This document shows positions 13,132 to 25,036 of a stretch of 64,000 bases of DNA, piece after piece. The translations under genes and the position numbers were made by a program. The notes beneath the pieces were generated by a model. That model did not search any database and was not told where the DNA came from. It saw nothing but the letters and a program-made list of their open reading frames with translations. Positions within the stretch are counted from its first letter, which is position 1. Each line of letters opens with the position of its first letter. The stretch is from Hydra vulgaris (taxonomy: Eukaryota > Cnidaria > Hydrozoa > Anthoathecata > Hydridae). The stretch lies in assembly GCF_038396675.1 (NCBI RefSeq), contig NC_088929.1:29511001-29575000 (forward strand), given 5' to 3'.

Positions 13132-13322
13132 CTAATTGAAACTTCACACATTGCACCATACACTCTATCCCAACCAACATTTTTAGCAATTTCCTCCCTC
13201 TCTTCGAACCTGCATTTTGTTTTACCGCAGCATTCACTTCTTATTTGATCTGAAGGATTCGCTCGTTTGTTTCTTAAGAATGATAAAGCGTTATGTGATT
13301 TCAAAAGCACGTTTGATAAAGA
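13132..13322 (-). pseudogene. Cys-rich middle exon, copy A (open)
   Basis: This is the second exon of the copy A gene, read after a T-rich TAG acceptor (13323-13325) and ended by AG|GTAAAA at 13130-13132. It starts in phase 0, matching the end of the signal-peptide exon, and ends in phase 2, matching the LDLa exon. It is fully open: SLSNVLLKSHNALSFLRNK, then RANPSDQIRSECC, GKTKCRFEEREEIA, and a close with GAMCEVSIR. The ECC-x4-C-x2-EE pattern after a basic dibasic-like stretch faintly recalls the propeptide plus Gla region of vitamin-K-dependent proteins. That is only a resemblance and the domain is otherwise unrecognised. The copy B counterpart is 8 bp shorter and frameshifted. It is listed as a pseudogene because another exon of this gene is broken. 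Confidence 0.7.
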
Positions 13323-13410
13323 CTAAAAAAAACAAAACACAAAAAGCACTTCAAAAAAAAAAGTATTATGTTTTAGTTTCTGTCAAGAAACTAAAACAAC
13401 TAGTTTTACG

Positions 13411-13565
13411 AATTATTGATTTACAAGAAATAAGACTGATTATTGATTTACAAGAAATAAGACTAATTATTGATTTACAAGAAATAAGACTAATTATTGA
13501 TTTACAAGAAATAAGACAAATTATTGATTTACAAGAAATAAGACTAATTATTGATTTACAAGAAA
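13411..13565. repeat. 27-bp minisatellite, about six units
   Basis: The unit begins ATTATTGATTTACAAGAAAT and is repeated without indels. It therefore keeps a 9-residue open frame on both strands, which explains a spurious repetitive ORF. It lies in the copy A intron and is absent from the matching copy B intron. Confidence 0.9.
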
Positions 13566-13690
13566 GAACATTGGTTTTTATTATTTTGAACATTGAAAAA
13601 ACATTTCAATGTTCAAAATAATAAAGAGTTCAAGAGTTTTTTCAATGTATTTTTAACGTTCGAAATAATAAAAACCAATGTTCAATGTAA
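13566..13690. repeat. Inverted repeat cluster around TTTTTATTATTTTGAACATT
   Basis: AACATTGAAAAAACATTTCAATGTT forms a perfect hairpin. A second inverted copy of the left flank (AATAATAAAAACCAATGTTC) follows at 13664-13684. Confidence 0.65.
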
Positions 13691-16600
13691 CCGCATTTTA
13701 TTTGTTGTTTATTTTTACAAAATATTACACTAAAGAAACGCAAAACAAAAAAACACAGAACAAAATCTTGGCAGAAGACAAGAAAGTACAAAAATATTAT
13801 CGAATGTTTGTATCATTATTTAGTAAACTGAAAGTGCCCATTATTTTTTCAAAAACTTTGAGGTTTACTCTTTCAGTTGTTTTAAGCTTTATTAAAGGTT
13901 TGTATATTTGTTTTATGAACATATATATTTTTTTTATTCCGATTTACTCACAAATAAATCAGAATATAAAAAATAAACAGATTGCAAGCAACCTTCATAA
14001 ACAGACTGCTAGAAAAAAATCACTAGAAAAAAAATAATAGAGTTATGGAGCAAGGAAAAAATTTACAGGAGACTTGAAAAGTTAAAGGTTGTATTAGTCA
14101 GGAAAACATGGAGGTGTGAGAGAGTTTCAAAGGGTAGAGGTGCGAAGAAAAAAACTAGACGAATAAAAGTTTTTAGAGCATGCAGGGACAGATTTAAGCA
14201 GCCGGCCTAAGAACCATTAAACTGAGTTTTTGAGCTGTAGTCTCATTAGAAAATAACAGGAACAGTTGCATAGCCACTATCAAGGAGGCACAAGCAAAAA
14301 CCTATGAGAAGAGGCAAGAAGATCCAGCATTTATCATCCTAAGCAGGAAACAATGTAATACAGGTTTATACCTACGCCAGCCTAATAGATGAAAAAGGGG
14401 TTCAAGGCTGGTCAACATAATTATTTTGCTTACCCCTAAAAATATGTATCTGTTATGGAGTTAAATGTTTATTAAAAATCATGAAGATAATAAAGAAAAC
14501 TTTTCTTGTTTTTTAAAAAAAAAAAAGTTTAATGGGAAGAAATTCACTAAACCAAAAAAGCACAATATTGTGCTTGTTTATGTTTGAACATCAAGTGGAG
14601 GAAAAGTTAAAAAAGCAAACCAATATCATAAAAGGAAAAAAAGTATTATTAAACATGAAAATTGTTGATGTGTTGCAAGCTTTATTGATTTAAATAATTG
14701 TGTATCACAGCTAAATTGCCATGATTGTAACAGTACTATGACTTTAACAGAAAACCATACATCTGGAATGGGGTATTGTCATTTTATTTCGTTGTATTTA
14801 TTGTGATTAGAATAATTAAAATCATTTCAAATCATTAAATTTAAATCATATAGAATCATTCAAATAACTTCAATAAAATTCAAGTGAAATGTATAAAGAT
14901 ATTTTTTTATACATATCATTGAGATTTTTTGAAAAGAAGATACATTTCAAGAACAAAGTAACTATGAAGCAAACCTGTGTTTATACTGTTTGGGGATAAG
15001 AAAAAGGTTTTAGTGGAGAAGTTTATGTATAAAAAAAAAGTTTCAAAGGAATATATATGAAACCATTGTGTCCATGCAAAATGATGTTTGTAAAAAAATG
15101 GGATATTGTTAGATGAGCCAAAAATAAATTTCATCATTATTGATGGTAAATCGATTAATGTCTTAAATCAGAGAAGGTATCAGAGAAATTTTAATGATAG
15201 AGGAGAAGATGCCAGAGAAATTTTATTATCATTTGAATATAACAGTTTTGTTTTTGCTGCAATAACAAAGTATTATTCAAGAACAATATGTTTTACAATT
15301 ACCATGTATAGAGCACAATTCTCAAGAACCTGTTAAAAAACAAAGAAAAACTCAACAAACAATTAAAATAAGGTATTTTGATCTTAAAATAATTACAATA
15401 GGAACAGATAGGATAAAATATTGGGATGGAGGGGGTGATGTTATTGATGAGGGGGGTGTTGATAAGTTCATTGTAACTGTAATTGTTTAACTTTTACAAA
15501 AAATAATTAAAAAATTATTTTTCTCAATAATTGTCTTTGTCATTTTTCAAAAGTTCAACACATAACTTAAGCTAAACACATGGTTTTGAACTGAAACTTT
15601 CAGAATTTGTTTATTATAGTTAAATAAATTTATTTAAGCCTTATAAATAATAATGATGATGACAAATAATAGTTTTAAGCAATATATTATGCAACGACAT
15701 TGAATTTTAGCGCAATCCATACAAAAAATATAGTTGTATTTTAGGAGAGCATTTATTTCTCTATGGCGCAAATAAAAGATACGCTAGACAAAAATCTGTA
15801 TGGATAATTTTATAACAGCCACGAACTTTTTTAGATGTTGTCATAAAATTTACATCTTTTTACACAAAATTGTACTAAAAAGTATGGATAATTGAGGCAA
15901 ATTTATTTGAAGTTTTGTTTATTATTTATTCATATATTATTGTTTAAAAAAATATTTTTAATGTGGTGGTCCACATTAAAAATACCATTTTCGTTTGAAA
16001 TGAGCATGCTCAAATTAGCCAGTGTTTTTTAATGAACTAGTGTAAAGTCCTAAAATTACGATGGTTTTAATTGCTTTTTGAACAAGAGGAAAACATAATA
16101 CAAATTTTTAATTTTCGAAAAAAAATAAGTTTATCTTGGAATTTTACTTCAAGAGTATCTTCGAAGATTTTCCTATGCCCAAAATAGTTCCAGCACTCTA
16201 TTGCGTAGTTTACTTTTGAAGATCTTTTTTAGGAATTGGGACTTCTATTCAACGTCTTTTTTAGGAACTGGGATGTCTATACGTTGAATAGACGTCCCAT
16301 GGAAGTCTGTGGCCGTTGGGGACACCTCTTTTCAATGGTTGTAGAATATGTGAAGAATGCTCTGGTAGACAAATCAAGATTATATTATATTATTAGTTAT
16401 TTCTGCTTATTAATTGTTTATTTATTAGTTGTATCTGTTTATTATTATTGTTTAATACGAATATATTAGTTTAGCTTGACGCCGCATTCAAAAAACGATT
16501 AATTACTTCTAGCGTAAAAAAGCTGCTTTGTTAGATGCTAAACTGTCCGCTTTTCGTGTTGAAATTTCTTTTGACTATCTCTTCATTTAGGTATATAACC

Positions 16601-17818
16601 AGTCTTTGCCAGGTTTGCAATTTTTATAAAAGTACAATTAGTTTTCGCGTTTAAGTCAACACTCAGCTCATTCTGGGAAATGTTTTATTTATATTCAATA
16701 TAAATATTTTCAATATAAAAATTTCAAAACTGTCATTTTTTTGAGTAAAAAAAACAAGTTACATTTAAAAGGTTTTATTTAAGTATTGCGAAATAGAACA
16801 GAACGCCGCTTAAAATGTTATTTTCTCGTCAGAAATTGGTATAATAACAACAAGTTTGCCATTTTTAAATGCGTTTCCATTTTTGTGTTAGGCAAAGGTT
16901 AATTGTGCAATGTTTTAAGATACAAAATATTATTTAAAATCTAATACGATAAAGTATTTTATAGTAAATATGAATACAAAATGGCAATCTGGCGACCAAC
17001 AAGTAAAAGAACACATAATATGATAGCTAGACATCAAAGTAAATAATATCCTGGGCAACCAACTATACTACCTGTTAGGGACCTCCTAACATGTAAACAG
17101 ATTATTCAATATGCCTATAAGGTCGAAAAAGAAATTGATTACAACTGAAAAGATTGATTCTTGTTGTCGCTGTTTTAAAATGACGTTGTTTTAAAAGTTA
17201 GTGAAGAAACTTTAAAAGTTTGGAAAAACGTCTTTCAGTAATGAAAGAGAAACCTCTAAGAAATAAGGTACAGAGAACATTTCAAAAAGTAAATGCAGCT
17301 GAACAAACCAAAGCTCAAAACATAAAAACAGTGTTTGTTGATTGGAAAATAACCTTTTAAGGTTATTTCATATATCAGCATGTAGATGCAAACTTCCTCT
17401 TCTAAATTGTGATGACAGGTTTAAAATTGATAATACATTTTCAAAAAGCCACAATATTAAACAATATGTTTGTTCAAACAAATGTTTAACTAAATAGCCA
17501 ACAAATTTTACAGCTGCACAGTTTTTTATTTCTTCTCAAATTATGGCATTATATTTTATCATACATATTTATCTTTAAAAATATTCAACGCAAGGGTTGC
17601 TCTAATAAGCATATGTATGTCTCTGTAAAGAGAGCAAATATTTTAATTTTATCTATTTTTTTATGCTTGTTATTTTTTAAAATACTTTTTATAAGCTGTA
17701 AAATGAATTTATTTAATTTAAGGTTCCAATTCTAAAACGAGAGTATTTAAAGAATCAGAAACTTAAGCAAAGGTCCTTTGGAACCTGGCAGATTGGCCAA
17801 ATTGATAAGAAAGAGACC
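13691..17818. other. Intron-like sequence; only hairpins and weak coding traces
   Basis: 13700-14000 aligns with the copy B intron near 55530-55720. The rest is insert. I see hairpins at 15953-15982 (ATTTTTAATGTGG arms) and 16227-16306 (18-bp arms, one mismatch). Scattered short frames between 17000 and 17560 resemble decayed coding sequence belonging with the remnant at 17819. No domain could be named. Confidence 0.4.
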
Positions 17819-18720
17819 ATGATTGCAACAAAAAGAAGTAAGAAGAAAACTAATATAATAAGTGACACGACACTCTATTCAGATAATGATTGTATCAGTG
17901 AAACTTATAATGTGGAAATAGATAACAATGATGACTATAAACATAAGAATCATGAGTGTTTTGCAAAACCACTGTGCGAAAAAAATTACACAGATTTATC
18001 TAACATTGATGAAGCCGCTTTCAAGTTTGAAGTTAGTGACGCTTCAACATTTGCCATAGCAACTGCTACCTTGATAGACTTTCAAATAAAGATATTTGAC
18101 ACTAAAAAGCCTGTTTCAACCATGGTTAGTGGAAAACACAGTTCAGAAGTTTTTCATTTGAAAGTAATTGGAGTAGATAGTAAAAAAGACAAAAATACAT
18201 TTGCGCATATATTAGGATATGATCATTATGCTGAACCTATTATTAATAGAACAGTAAAGGATGAACATCACTTAACTTTTACTCCAGAGAGTGGACCTTT
18301 TTCCAAGAAATATTTAACTCATATTGAAATGGAGAAAAAACTCATTCAGAGATTGACTCCTACGTAACTCTAATATTTTATCTGATCTTAGTACAGATCA
18401 ATGTAAACTTTACGAATACTGTATTGGAATATCTAAAGGTTTTATATCTCCAAAATGTTTGATGAAAAAACCAGGACCGGGTTACCATGCTAGATGGTTA
18501 ACTCTAGCTTTAAGAATATTGATGGTTTATGCGAGAGTGCAGAATCGTAAAGATGAGTTGTGAATAATTACAAAGTATATAGTCCGGGTATACTGCTCCA
18601 TGTGGTTTGCTCATAAATAGTCTGGTCTTTATAAAGATGCTTCTAGATCTTTTCATAAGACAATAGAGCTTGTTAAAAATCAGACAGAAAATATACAAAA
18701 AATTATTTTTTCAAAATCTT
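17819..18720 (+). pseudogene. Unassigned coding remnant (KKPGPGYHARW family)
   Basis: An open stretch of 182 codons (17819-18367) is acidic at its start and contains FEVSDASTFAIATATLIDFQ. After a frameshift near 18362 the coding signal continues with LSTDQCKLYEYCIGISKG and KKPGPGYHARWLTLALRI (about 18386-18530). It decays further through in-frame stops to about 18720, with a SMWF-like block near 18598. The HARW and MWF blocks look like a conserved enzyme-like core, probably from a transposon-derived family shared among invertebrates. I cannot name the family and do not assign a function. No terminal repeats were found. Confidence 0.45.
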
Positions 18721-18870
18721 CATGGAAACTCTTATTGCTGTCATCAAGGAAACTTTTTATATTCTATGTTGCAAGAATATGAAAAAGATAAAAGGGCTCA
18801 TAGAAAAAATTCTGCAGCCCAAATATATGAGTGAATTATTAGTGATCCTTATAAGACGTTTATTTGCAAA

Positions 18871-18913
18871 AATTTTGGATCCAGCATAATAAAATTATGC
18901 TGGATCCAAAATT
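18871..18913. repeat. Perfect 19-bp hairpin
   Basis: Arms AATTTTGGATCCAGCATAA and their exact inverse are separated by five bases, inside the tail of the decayed coding remnant. Confidence 0.9.
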
Positions 18914-20264
18914 ATTGCTCAAGGTTCTTATTATACCCTAACCGACCCTAAGTTCCTACGCACACACAAGGAACTTTTTGAAACTACTAGAAATATTAAA
19001 GTAACTAATTATAATGTTTCGTATAATTCATGGGAGTTTTTAATGGAAGGCTTCTAAGTTATGCGCACTTTGCCAACTTATTATTGCTGTACTTTCAGTC
19101 TACGTAAGGGGTATGAATTCTTGATATCCTTAATTTCCAATATATAAAGAGGTGGCATTTTTTTGAAATTAACTAAAAACTTATTGGCTTTATTCACAAT
19201 TTGAATAAAATCAGGCGTTGTGACCCTTGATTACTTGCTAGGTACAATGTAGTACTGATATATTTTTTCTTCATAAGTAGTTTGGGTCTTAATCTGAGTC
19301 TCAAAAACAAACCTTTTTGTAAAGATTTCAGAAATAAGAATGAAAAGATAAATAGAAACTAATTGCTTCACTTTTATATTCAAATGAACAACACTTTTGA
19401 ACAAATATTGATTCTGTCAATTTTTTTATGGCATTTTGTTGCAATAATTTTTCATAAAAGTTTAAAAAAAAAAAATTCTAAATTTTAATATCATTACAAA
19501 ATTCTAGTTCTTTTGTAACTGTATGTTTTTAGTTATACTGGAAAAAAAATTCTTTAAAAAAATTTAATTTTAATACAAAAATCGTAGCAATATGTTGTGT
19601 CACTTCGCAAGATGTTGTGTCACTTCGCAAGATGTCAAGTCACTTCGCACAATTATATATACACAATTAACAGGTGTTATACACTTTCTTCTTCAAAAAG
19701 TAAGATATAAAGGAATAATGAAAAATATTTTAACTTTCATGCGATACTTGCTGTACCCACACTTTGTATCATTATCTAAATCGGTTTATGTTTATATTTT
19801 ATTATTTATGTTTAAATTATAATATATTTGTTATATAATACGAGTTAATGATATTTTTTTAAAAAGCTATTTACGTCAACACTTTTCAAAAATTCGTAAG
19901 TAAATTTTTCAAAAGTCTGCATTAATAAGATAATTTAATAATTAGTAGGATGTTACTTTATGGTTTGTTTTATTATTCTATGTAATTAGGGTGTAACCAG
20001 AGGCCTTCCCCCTAAAATCGCCTCTGAGTGTAACTTTATGGTTTGTTTTATTACTCTTTAATACCGTTTTTTTATTTTTTGTCTGCATAATATTAATTAG
20101 CGTCACATTTTGCACAAAGTAGCGCTTATACAACTTTTATTATATTTTCAAAACTAAGTTTATTTTTTTCACTTTTTTTTTGTTAACATATTTTGTTAAA
20201 CTTCAAGCTGAAAGCTGACGCAATGTTATATAGATTTTCAAATTTTTTTATTTTTTATTTTTTT
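18914..20264. other. AT-rich sequence without a supportable gene
   Basis: The only regular structure is a 20-bp tandem repeat, GTTGTGTCACTTCGCAAGAT, in two and a half copies at 19601-19650. The remainder is A/T-rich filler up to the hAT element. Confidence 0.5.
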
Positions 20265-20500
20265 TAGGGCTGGTACTGATTAATTTTTTTTTGTTCGATT
20301 AATCGTCTAAAATTTTAATCGATTAATCGATTAATTTCGATTAATTCTGAAGTCGACAGAACAACCTGCTTTTCACCACTGGTGAGGTGAAGTTGTTATC
20401 GGTAAACGTTAACTAATTACAGTATTCACAAACGTTAACAAACAAGACACTTAATGGCTGCTATACTGTATTCAGTTTAATTGACAAGTACAAGTAGGCA

Positions 20501-22438
20501 TCACTTTAGCCAGTCACGTAAACAAACGAGGACGTTAACGTTTTCTGGAAGTAGACAAGATCGCAGTTTGTTGACAATGTACCCTGACGAACTAAACAGT
20601 CTTTCACAAGGAAGAAAAGTGGCAGGTACACACAGAATTGTCTGCACAAAACTGTTAGGGTAACGATGCCTGTTCAGTTGCCACCACATGAGGGGATTCT
20701 CAGTTTCAGGAATTACACCTTCTTCTTGATATCGTGTAAGCTCAGCCAGTGAGCCATGTACTGTTTGTGATTCATCTGATGAGGATTGCGATTCCGAGTC
20801 GCTGACCAACAGAGTAAGTTTCAGTTTCTTACGCACAGGTTCTGATGCCTCGCCAGTGCTGGTAGTAGTTTCACGTTCAGCTCTCTGTCTTTGGTTACAG
20901 TACACCCGAAATGCATTAGAAAGTGTTGTCCAAACTGCTTCACGTTTCTCTCTTGAGAGACAGCCGAGTTTCTTGTAACGTGGGTCTAATGCCACAGCCA
21001 TTTGCAACGTTGGCAATGCATCAATGTTTTCAATGCGACCTGAGAAGTCATTTAGTGTCGCAGATTTGAAACGTGCTATATACCCTGGATCGTCATCATT
21101 AACCCGCAGAAGTCTGCGCAAAAATGCTTCTAACGGAAGTACAGCCGAACATGTAGCATACTGTTCACTACCAATATACTCAGTAGCATCTGCAAATGGA
21201 CCCAATACCGAGACAAATTTTGACATTTTCTCCCAGTCCAACTCCCTTAGTTTATCTCCAGTGTAATTCTCGGGATGGTCAATATGATACTGCTTAATGG
21301 CATCTTTCACTTCCAGCAATCTGGCTAACATTAGGTAGGTACTGTTCCACTGCGTAGCTACATCCTGCTGCAATTTGTGAAACTTCACATCGTCAGACCT
21401 GTTAGAGGTACTGGCTTGGCTGGCCTTTAGCTCTGATGTATTCCTTGAACTGCGCTTAAAATGTCCAACTAGGTGTCGACATTTAGCCAGAATAGGAGAT
21501 GAATCAGCTGCTTTCAAACCTGCTAGTATGCTCAGTTGAAGACAGTGTGCAATACACGGTATATGGCTGTAATCCGTCCGTCCTATAGCAGCAACCATAT
21601 TTCGTGCACTGTCCGTTACGATACAGCTAATTTTTTCAGCAATGTTCCACGTTGCGGCAAACTCTTTATAGAAACTGGCAACATTATCAGCAGTGTGCCT
21701 TTCTTCAACATTTATGCAAGCTAAAGCGACAGACGTCAGTTTCCACTCAGAATCAATCCAATGACCTGTTATCCCACAGTACGATTCATTGTTGGTGGAG
21801 GTCCAAAAGTCAGTAGTTAGAGCAATACTATGAATGCATTCTAGAGCTTTCTTGTGCTCATTCAACTTCTCATTGTACATCTCTCCAATGACAGTGTCGA
21901 TTGTACGGCGACTGGGCAAAATATAAGTCTGGTTTTGAAGGGCAATACGAAGCCCCGCCTCTAGTCCAGCATCTTCTACAATTGCTGTTGGACGTCCAGA
22001 ACTGGCAATCCAATGAGCTATTGCCACCATCAGGTCGGCTGAGACCTTTTCACTGACAGGCTTGTTTGACTGACACGTAAATAAATTGGTGATTGATTTT
22101 ATCTGAGGGGTCATCTTACGTTCACTGTCGACAACCTGTTGATATTTCAGAGGATGCTTGTGCTGAAGGTGATAAGTCAGCGATGTGTTTGAGCCACGGA
22201 AAGCAAACTGTTTATTGCAGTGAACGCAGTATATTTGGTCACCTTCGTCTACTTTACCATCAGCATTCAACTTGAAAACAAAATGCTTGCTTAACTTTCC
22301 AGTTAAATGTTTGACAGAAACGTTGCTTTCATTAGTTGCCGCAGCCATATTTGCAAAACAAACTTTGTTTACTTTAGAAACGGATATAGAAATGTAAGAT
22401 AATGTTCCCAGGTCAGTAAGTATTTTAAAATATGACAA
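20501..22438 (-). CDS. hAT transposase with BED zinc finger, intact
   Basis: This transposase should bind the element ends and carry out cut-and-paste transposition in the nucleus. The 645-codon frame is open. A BED-type finger is visible (C71-x2-C74 and H90-x4-H95, YCVHCNK ... LQHKH). An RNase-H-like core follows, with the first Asp at about residue 211 (ALTTDFWTS) and the second at about 277 (CIVTDSARN). A hAT RW-like block (TQWNSTYLML) is also present. A C-terminal dimerisation region closes the protein (YPNSFVQTILCVPATFLPCE, then RLFSSSG), ending LRDWLK. Met31 (22346-22348, MAAATNE) is a more natural start than the upstream frame, which begins with low-complexity residues. Length and motifs match ZBED-like hAT transposases. 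With perfect terminal repeats and target duplication it may be recently active. Confidence 0.9.
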   Translation of the reverse strand: MSYFKILTDLGTLSYISISVSKVNKVCFANMAAATNESNVSVKHLTGKLSKHFVFKLNADGKVDEGDQIYCVHCNKQFAFRGSNTSLTYHLQHKHPLKYQQVVDSERKMTPQIKSITNLFTCQSNKPVSEKVSADLMVAIAHWIASSGRPTAIVEDAGLEAGLRIALQNQTYILPSRRTIDTVIGEMYNEKLNEHKKALECIHSIALTTDFWTSTNNESYCGITGHWIDSEWKLTSVALACINVEERHTADNVASFYKEFAATWNIAEKISCIVTDSARNMVAAIGRTDYSHIPCIAHCLQLSILAGLKAADSSPILAKCRHLVGHFKRSSRNTSELKASQASTSNRSDDVKFHKLQQDVATQWNSTYLMLARLLEVKDAIKQYHIDHPENYTGDKLRELDWEKMSKFVSVLGPFADATEYIGSEQYATCSAVLPLEAFLRRLLRVNDDDPGYIARFKSATLNDFSGRIENIDALPTLQMAVALDPRYKKLGCLSREKREAVWTTLSNAFRVYCNQRQRAERETTTSTGEASEPVRKKLKLTLLVSDSESQSSSDESQTVHGSLAELTRYQEEGVIPETENPLMWWQLNRHRYPNSFVQTILCVPATFLPCERLFSSSGYIVNKLRSCLLPENVNVLVCLRDWLK

Positions 22439-22976
22439 AATTTTTAGTCGAGATTTTCAAGATACGCGCTTTCAAAATTAATTTTATATTTATCGAATTC
22501 TATTGAAAAATTCTAAATTTAATACTCTTTTTCGTCATGGCTAATGACTTTGAAACAATTGATTTTGAAAAGTTGCGTTTAGACGTTTTTAAAACTTTTA
22601 AAACTGAAAATAACTTCTTTGCAAATGATTTATATGACAACGATATATTTTTTTTATAAATTTTTATGCTTAACATTTATCAAATTAACAGATATCAAAA
22701 TATATTGTTCATGCTAAAATTTAAATTAGGCCAAGTACCATACCACTTCACAAATAATTTCTTTATAACGTTAATAAATATAATACAAGAGAACGTTAAC
22801 ACAAATAATTTCTTTTATAACGTTAATAAATATAATACAAGAGAAACAGGTAATCTTGAGTTTATTCTAATTGAAGAATATTAAAGTTTACTTTAATATT
22901 CGAGTAGTTTTAATACAACTAGTTGTACTTAATATATAATATATTACCTATATTGAACATAATATATATTATTCAC

Positions 22977-23030
22977 TTGTAAGGGCTTCGTGATAAGATC
23001 AGTACGATCTTCTTGAAGTCCTGTCTGTAC
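22977..23030 (+). other. Stem-loop tail module (type GTGATAAGA...TCTTCTT)
   Basis: GGGCTTCGTGATAAGATCAG followed by TACGATCTTCTTGAAGTCC folds on itself. It resembles the 3' tails of the SINEs at 24763 and 56371. It lies inside the hAT element's non-coding right part. Confidence 0.45.
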
Positions 23031-23263
23031 AATTTTAATTATAATTATAATCTCGTTTATATATTTTGACTAAGGAAACTTGTAAATATTACTATTATAA
23101 ATTACGAAACTTGTAAATATATATATGTACGGCAAAAAAAAAAGTAACGGAAAACCGGCAAAAATTAATCGAAATATTACTGATTAAAGAAATTTTAATC
23201 GATTAAATAAATTAGCGATTAATCGATTAATTAATCGTTAATTTCCGCAGCCCTAATTTTTTT

Positions 23264-23890
23264 ATATTCGATTTGTCTTGTGTTTAAGTTTATTTATAAA
23301 AATAAATAAATTATAAATTCGATATATCACAAAAGATACGAAGCTTTTTATAAAACCGTTCGTAATAAGTTTCGTCTGTAATTAGTGTTCTTTGTTTTTA
23401 CGGTATTTATAATACACGGGCAGAAATGAGGGGAATGACTGACAAAATTATGCAAACATTAGTATAAATTAATGAGCGCAAAAATTACAGAAAACAAGAT
23501 TTTATTACCGTATTATTTAAACTAAAGTCTAACAAAAGATATTTTTACAACGTTTTATTTAACTTGCTTTCTTGTCGGTTTGTTTATTTTGGTGTCCGCG
23601 CAAAACAAATACAGGTCAGCGGTAATAATAAAAGAAATTGTTAAGAAAAGTAATTAAGAAAAAACAACGCAAAACATACTTTAATTTAGCATAAATAGAA
23701 GAAATCGTTAAGAAATGTAATTAAAACAAATAATAAACTACAAGCTTTTAGCGTTTCCGTTTAGCGTATATAAACTCTCTTAGCAGATTAAAAAGTAAAT
23801 AATAAAAATCTATAAAAAACTTGAAAACAGCATTTTAAAAATGGGCTAAAAAGTAAAAAATAAATTATTTCATTAAACCAAAGACTTTGT
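23264..23890. other. AT-rich spacer, nothing recognised
   Basis: This is sequence between the hAT element and the LINE fragment. No frame, repeat or RNA gene could be supported. Confidence 0.5.
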
Positions 23891-23899
23891 TTACGTACA

Positions 23900-24720
23900 C
23901 AAGTACTTTACAATAAGGCATTGTCCGAAGGCTCAACACCTGCAGTTTGGAAACTGTCACACGTCACACCGTTGTTTAAAAACGAAGTCGTCTTGATGCC
24001 GCTAATTACAGACCAATGTCTATCACATCAGCTCCATGTAAAGTAATGGAAAAGATTAACAGATAACTAAATATCTTGAAAAAACGAGCTGCATCTCACA
24101 TAATCAACATGGATTTATATCCAAAAAAGAATGCGCGTCTAACTTATTGGAGAGTGTCGACTACATCACGAAAGCGTTAAGTAAAAAAATTTTTGTCGAA
24201 AAGCGAATATGATACTTGGCCTATTAAAAAAACATTTAGATCATGAGATATGAAGCTTTGGAGTAAATTATACACTACGTATGTTAGGCCGCACCTGGAA
24301 TTCGCTATTCCGGTATGGTGTCCTTACTTAAAAGGTGACATTAAAGAAATCGAAAAAATTCAGCACAAAGCAACAAAAGTACCTCATGATTTAATAGGAT
24401 TACCTTACGCTGAAAGGTGTCGGCGGCTCAATTTTTTTACTTTGGAAACTCGCAGGAGACGTGGCGACTTAATCCAACAATTTAAGCTTGAAAACTGTTT
24501 TGAGAGTATCATTTGGCATAATCCACCAATTCGCAGATCATCTTCCAACGTCCTAATGCGTGAATTCACATATAATAATGCTCGTCACAATTTTTCTACA
24601 AATCGTACTGTTAATGATTGGAATGACTTGCCGTCAGCATGCAAAAAGGTTCCGTCACTTAATGCATTTAAGAAAAGAATTGACAAGTATTTTTTTCTAC
24701 AGCTGCAAACAGTACATCTA
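23900..24720 (+). mobile_element. LINE fragment (CR1/L2-like), RT piece plus C-terminus
   Basis: Frames at 23905-24190 give an RT start region (STPAVWKLSHVTPLFKN, NYRPMSITSAPCKVMEKI, HQHGFISKKECASNLLESVD) with breaks. The central RT, including its catalytic box, is missing. An open frame, 24250-24798, resumes with the ORF2 C-terminus: YVRPHLEFAIPVWCPYLKGD, RRGDLIQQFK and FSTNRTVNDWNDLPSACKKV. The junction near 24240 is an internal deletion. The element is dead and oriented plus. Confidence 0.85.
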
Positions 24721-24762
24721 TTACTGAAGATGAGCTGCACGTTTATTGATTCGTTAATAAAC

Positions 24763-24960
24763 GGCCGTGGCGCAGTGGTTAGAACGCTTGCTTTATAAGC
24801 AGGAGATCCAGGTTCGAAACGAGCTCTGGACATATTTTCGCGTCACGGTAAGGAAGGAGGCGTGAACTTCCTGGTTAAATGCACTTCCGCGGTGCTCTGT
24901 GACAAGACCGTTAGGACTTCTTGGGGCACCTAAAATAAAAAAAAAATAAAAAAAAAAAAA
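24763..24960 (+). mobile_element. tRNA-derived SINE with stem-loop tail and A-rich end
   Basis: The head resembles a tRNA with A box (TGGCGCAGTGGTTAGAACG) and B box (GGTTCGAAACG), which are internal RNA polymerase III promoter elements. The anticodon arm is GCTTTATAAGC. The acceptor stem does not close, so it is not a functional tRNA gene. The body ends in a self-complementary tail (GTGCTCTGTGACAAGACC, then GTTAGGACTTCTTGGGGCAC) and an A-rich run to about 24960. A second, inverted copy of the tail starts at 25014. Confidence 0.8.
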
Positions 24961-25013
24961 ATTAATTCGTGCTTTAGCAGCTACAAATATTTTTTTTAAA
25001 TACTGTTATTTAG

Positions 25014-25036
25014 ATGCCCCAAGAAGTCCTAACGTA
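25014..25036 (-). mobile_element. Inverted SINE tail fragment
   Basis: GATGCCCCAAGAAGTCCTAA is the inverse of the tail of the adjacent SINE. It is a truncated copy facing the other way. Confidence 0.65.

Larger units (their letters stand above)
20265..23255 (-). mobile_element. Apparently intact hAT transposon
   Basis: The element begins TAGGGCTG and ends CAGCCCTA. Both ends continue into arrays of CGATTAATCGATTAAT-like sequence. An identical 8-bp direct repeat, ATTTTTTT, flanks it (20257-20264, 23256-23263), as expected for hAT insertion. It is 2,991 bp long and carries one uninterrupted transposase gene on the minus strand. The 600 bp downstream of the right part (22440-23150) is non-coding and includes a 47-bp tandem duplication (about 22750-22847). 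Confidence 0.9.

Noticed and set aside
13217-13621. Plus-strand open frame of 134 codons with IIDLQEIRL repeats
   Set aside because: It is the antisense of the copy A Cys-rich exon followed by a 27-bp minisatellite, whose length of a multiple of three keeps all frames open.
17819-18367. Intact small gene of 182 codons
   Set aside because: The coding pattern continues past its stop in another frame, so it is a fragment of a larger broken gene.
24763-24830. Possible functional tRNA-Ile (TAT) gene
   Set aside because: The A and B boxes are present but the acceptor stem does not pair, and the sequence continues into a SINE body and tail shared with 56371-56540.
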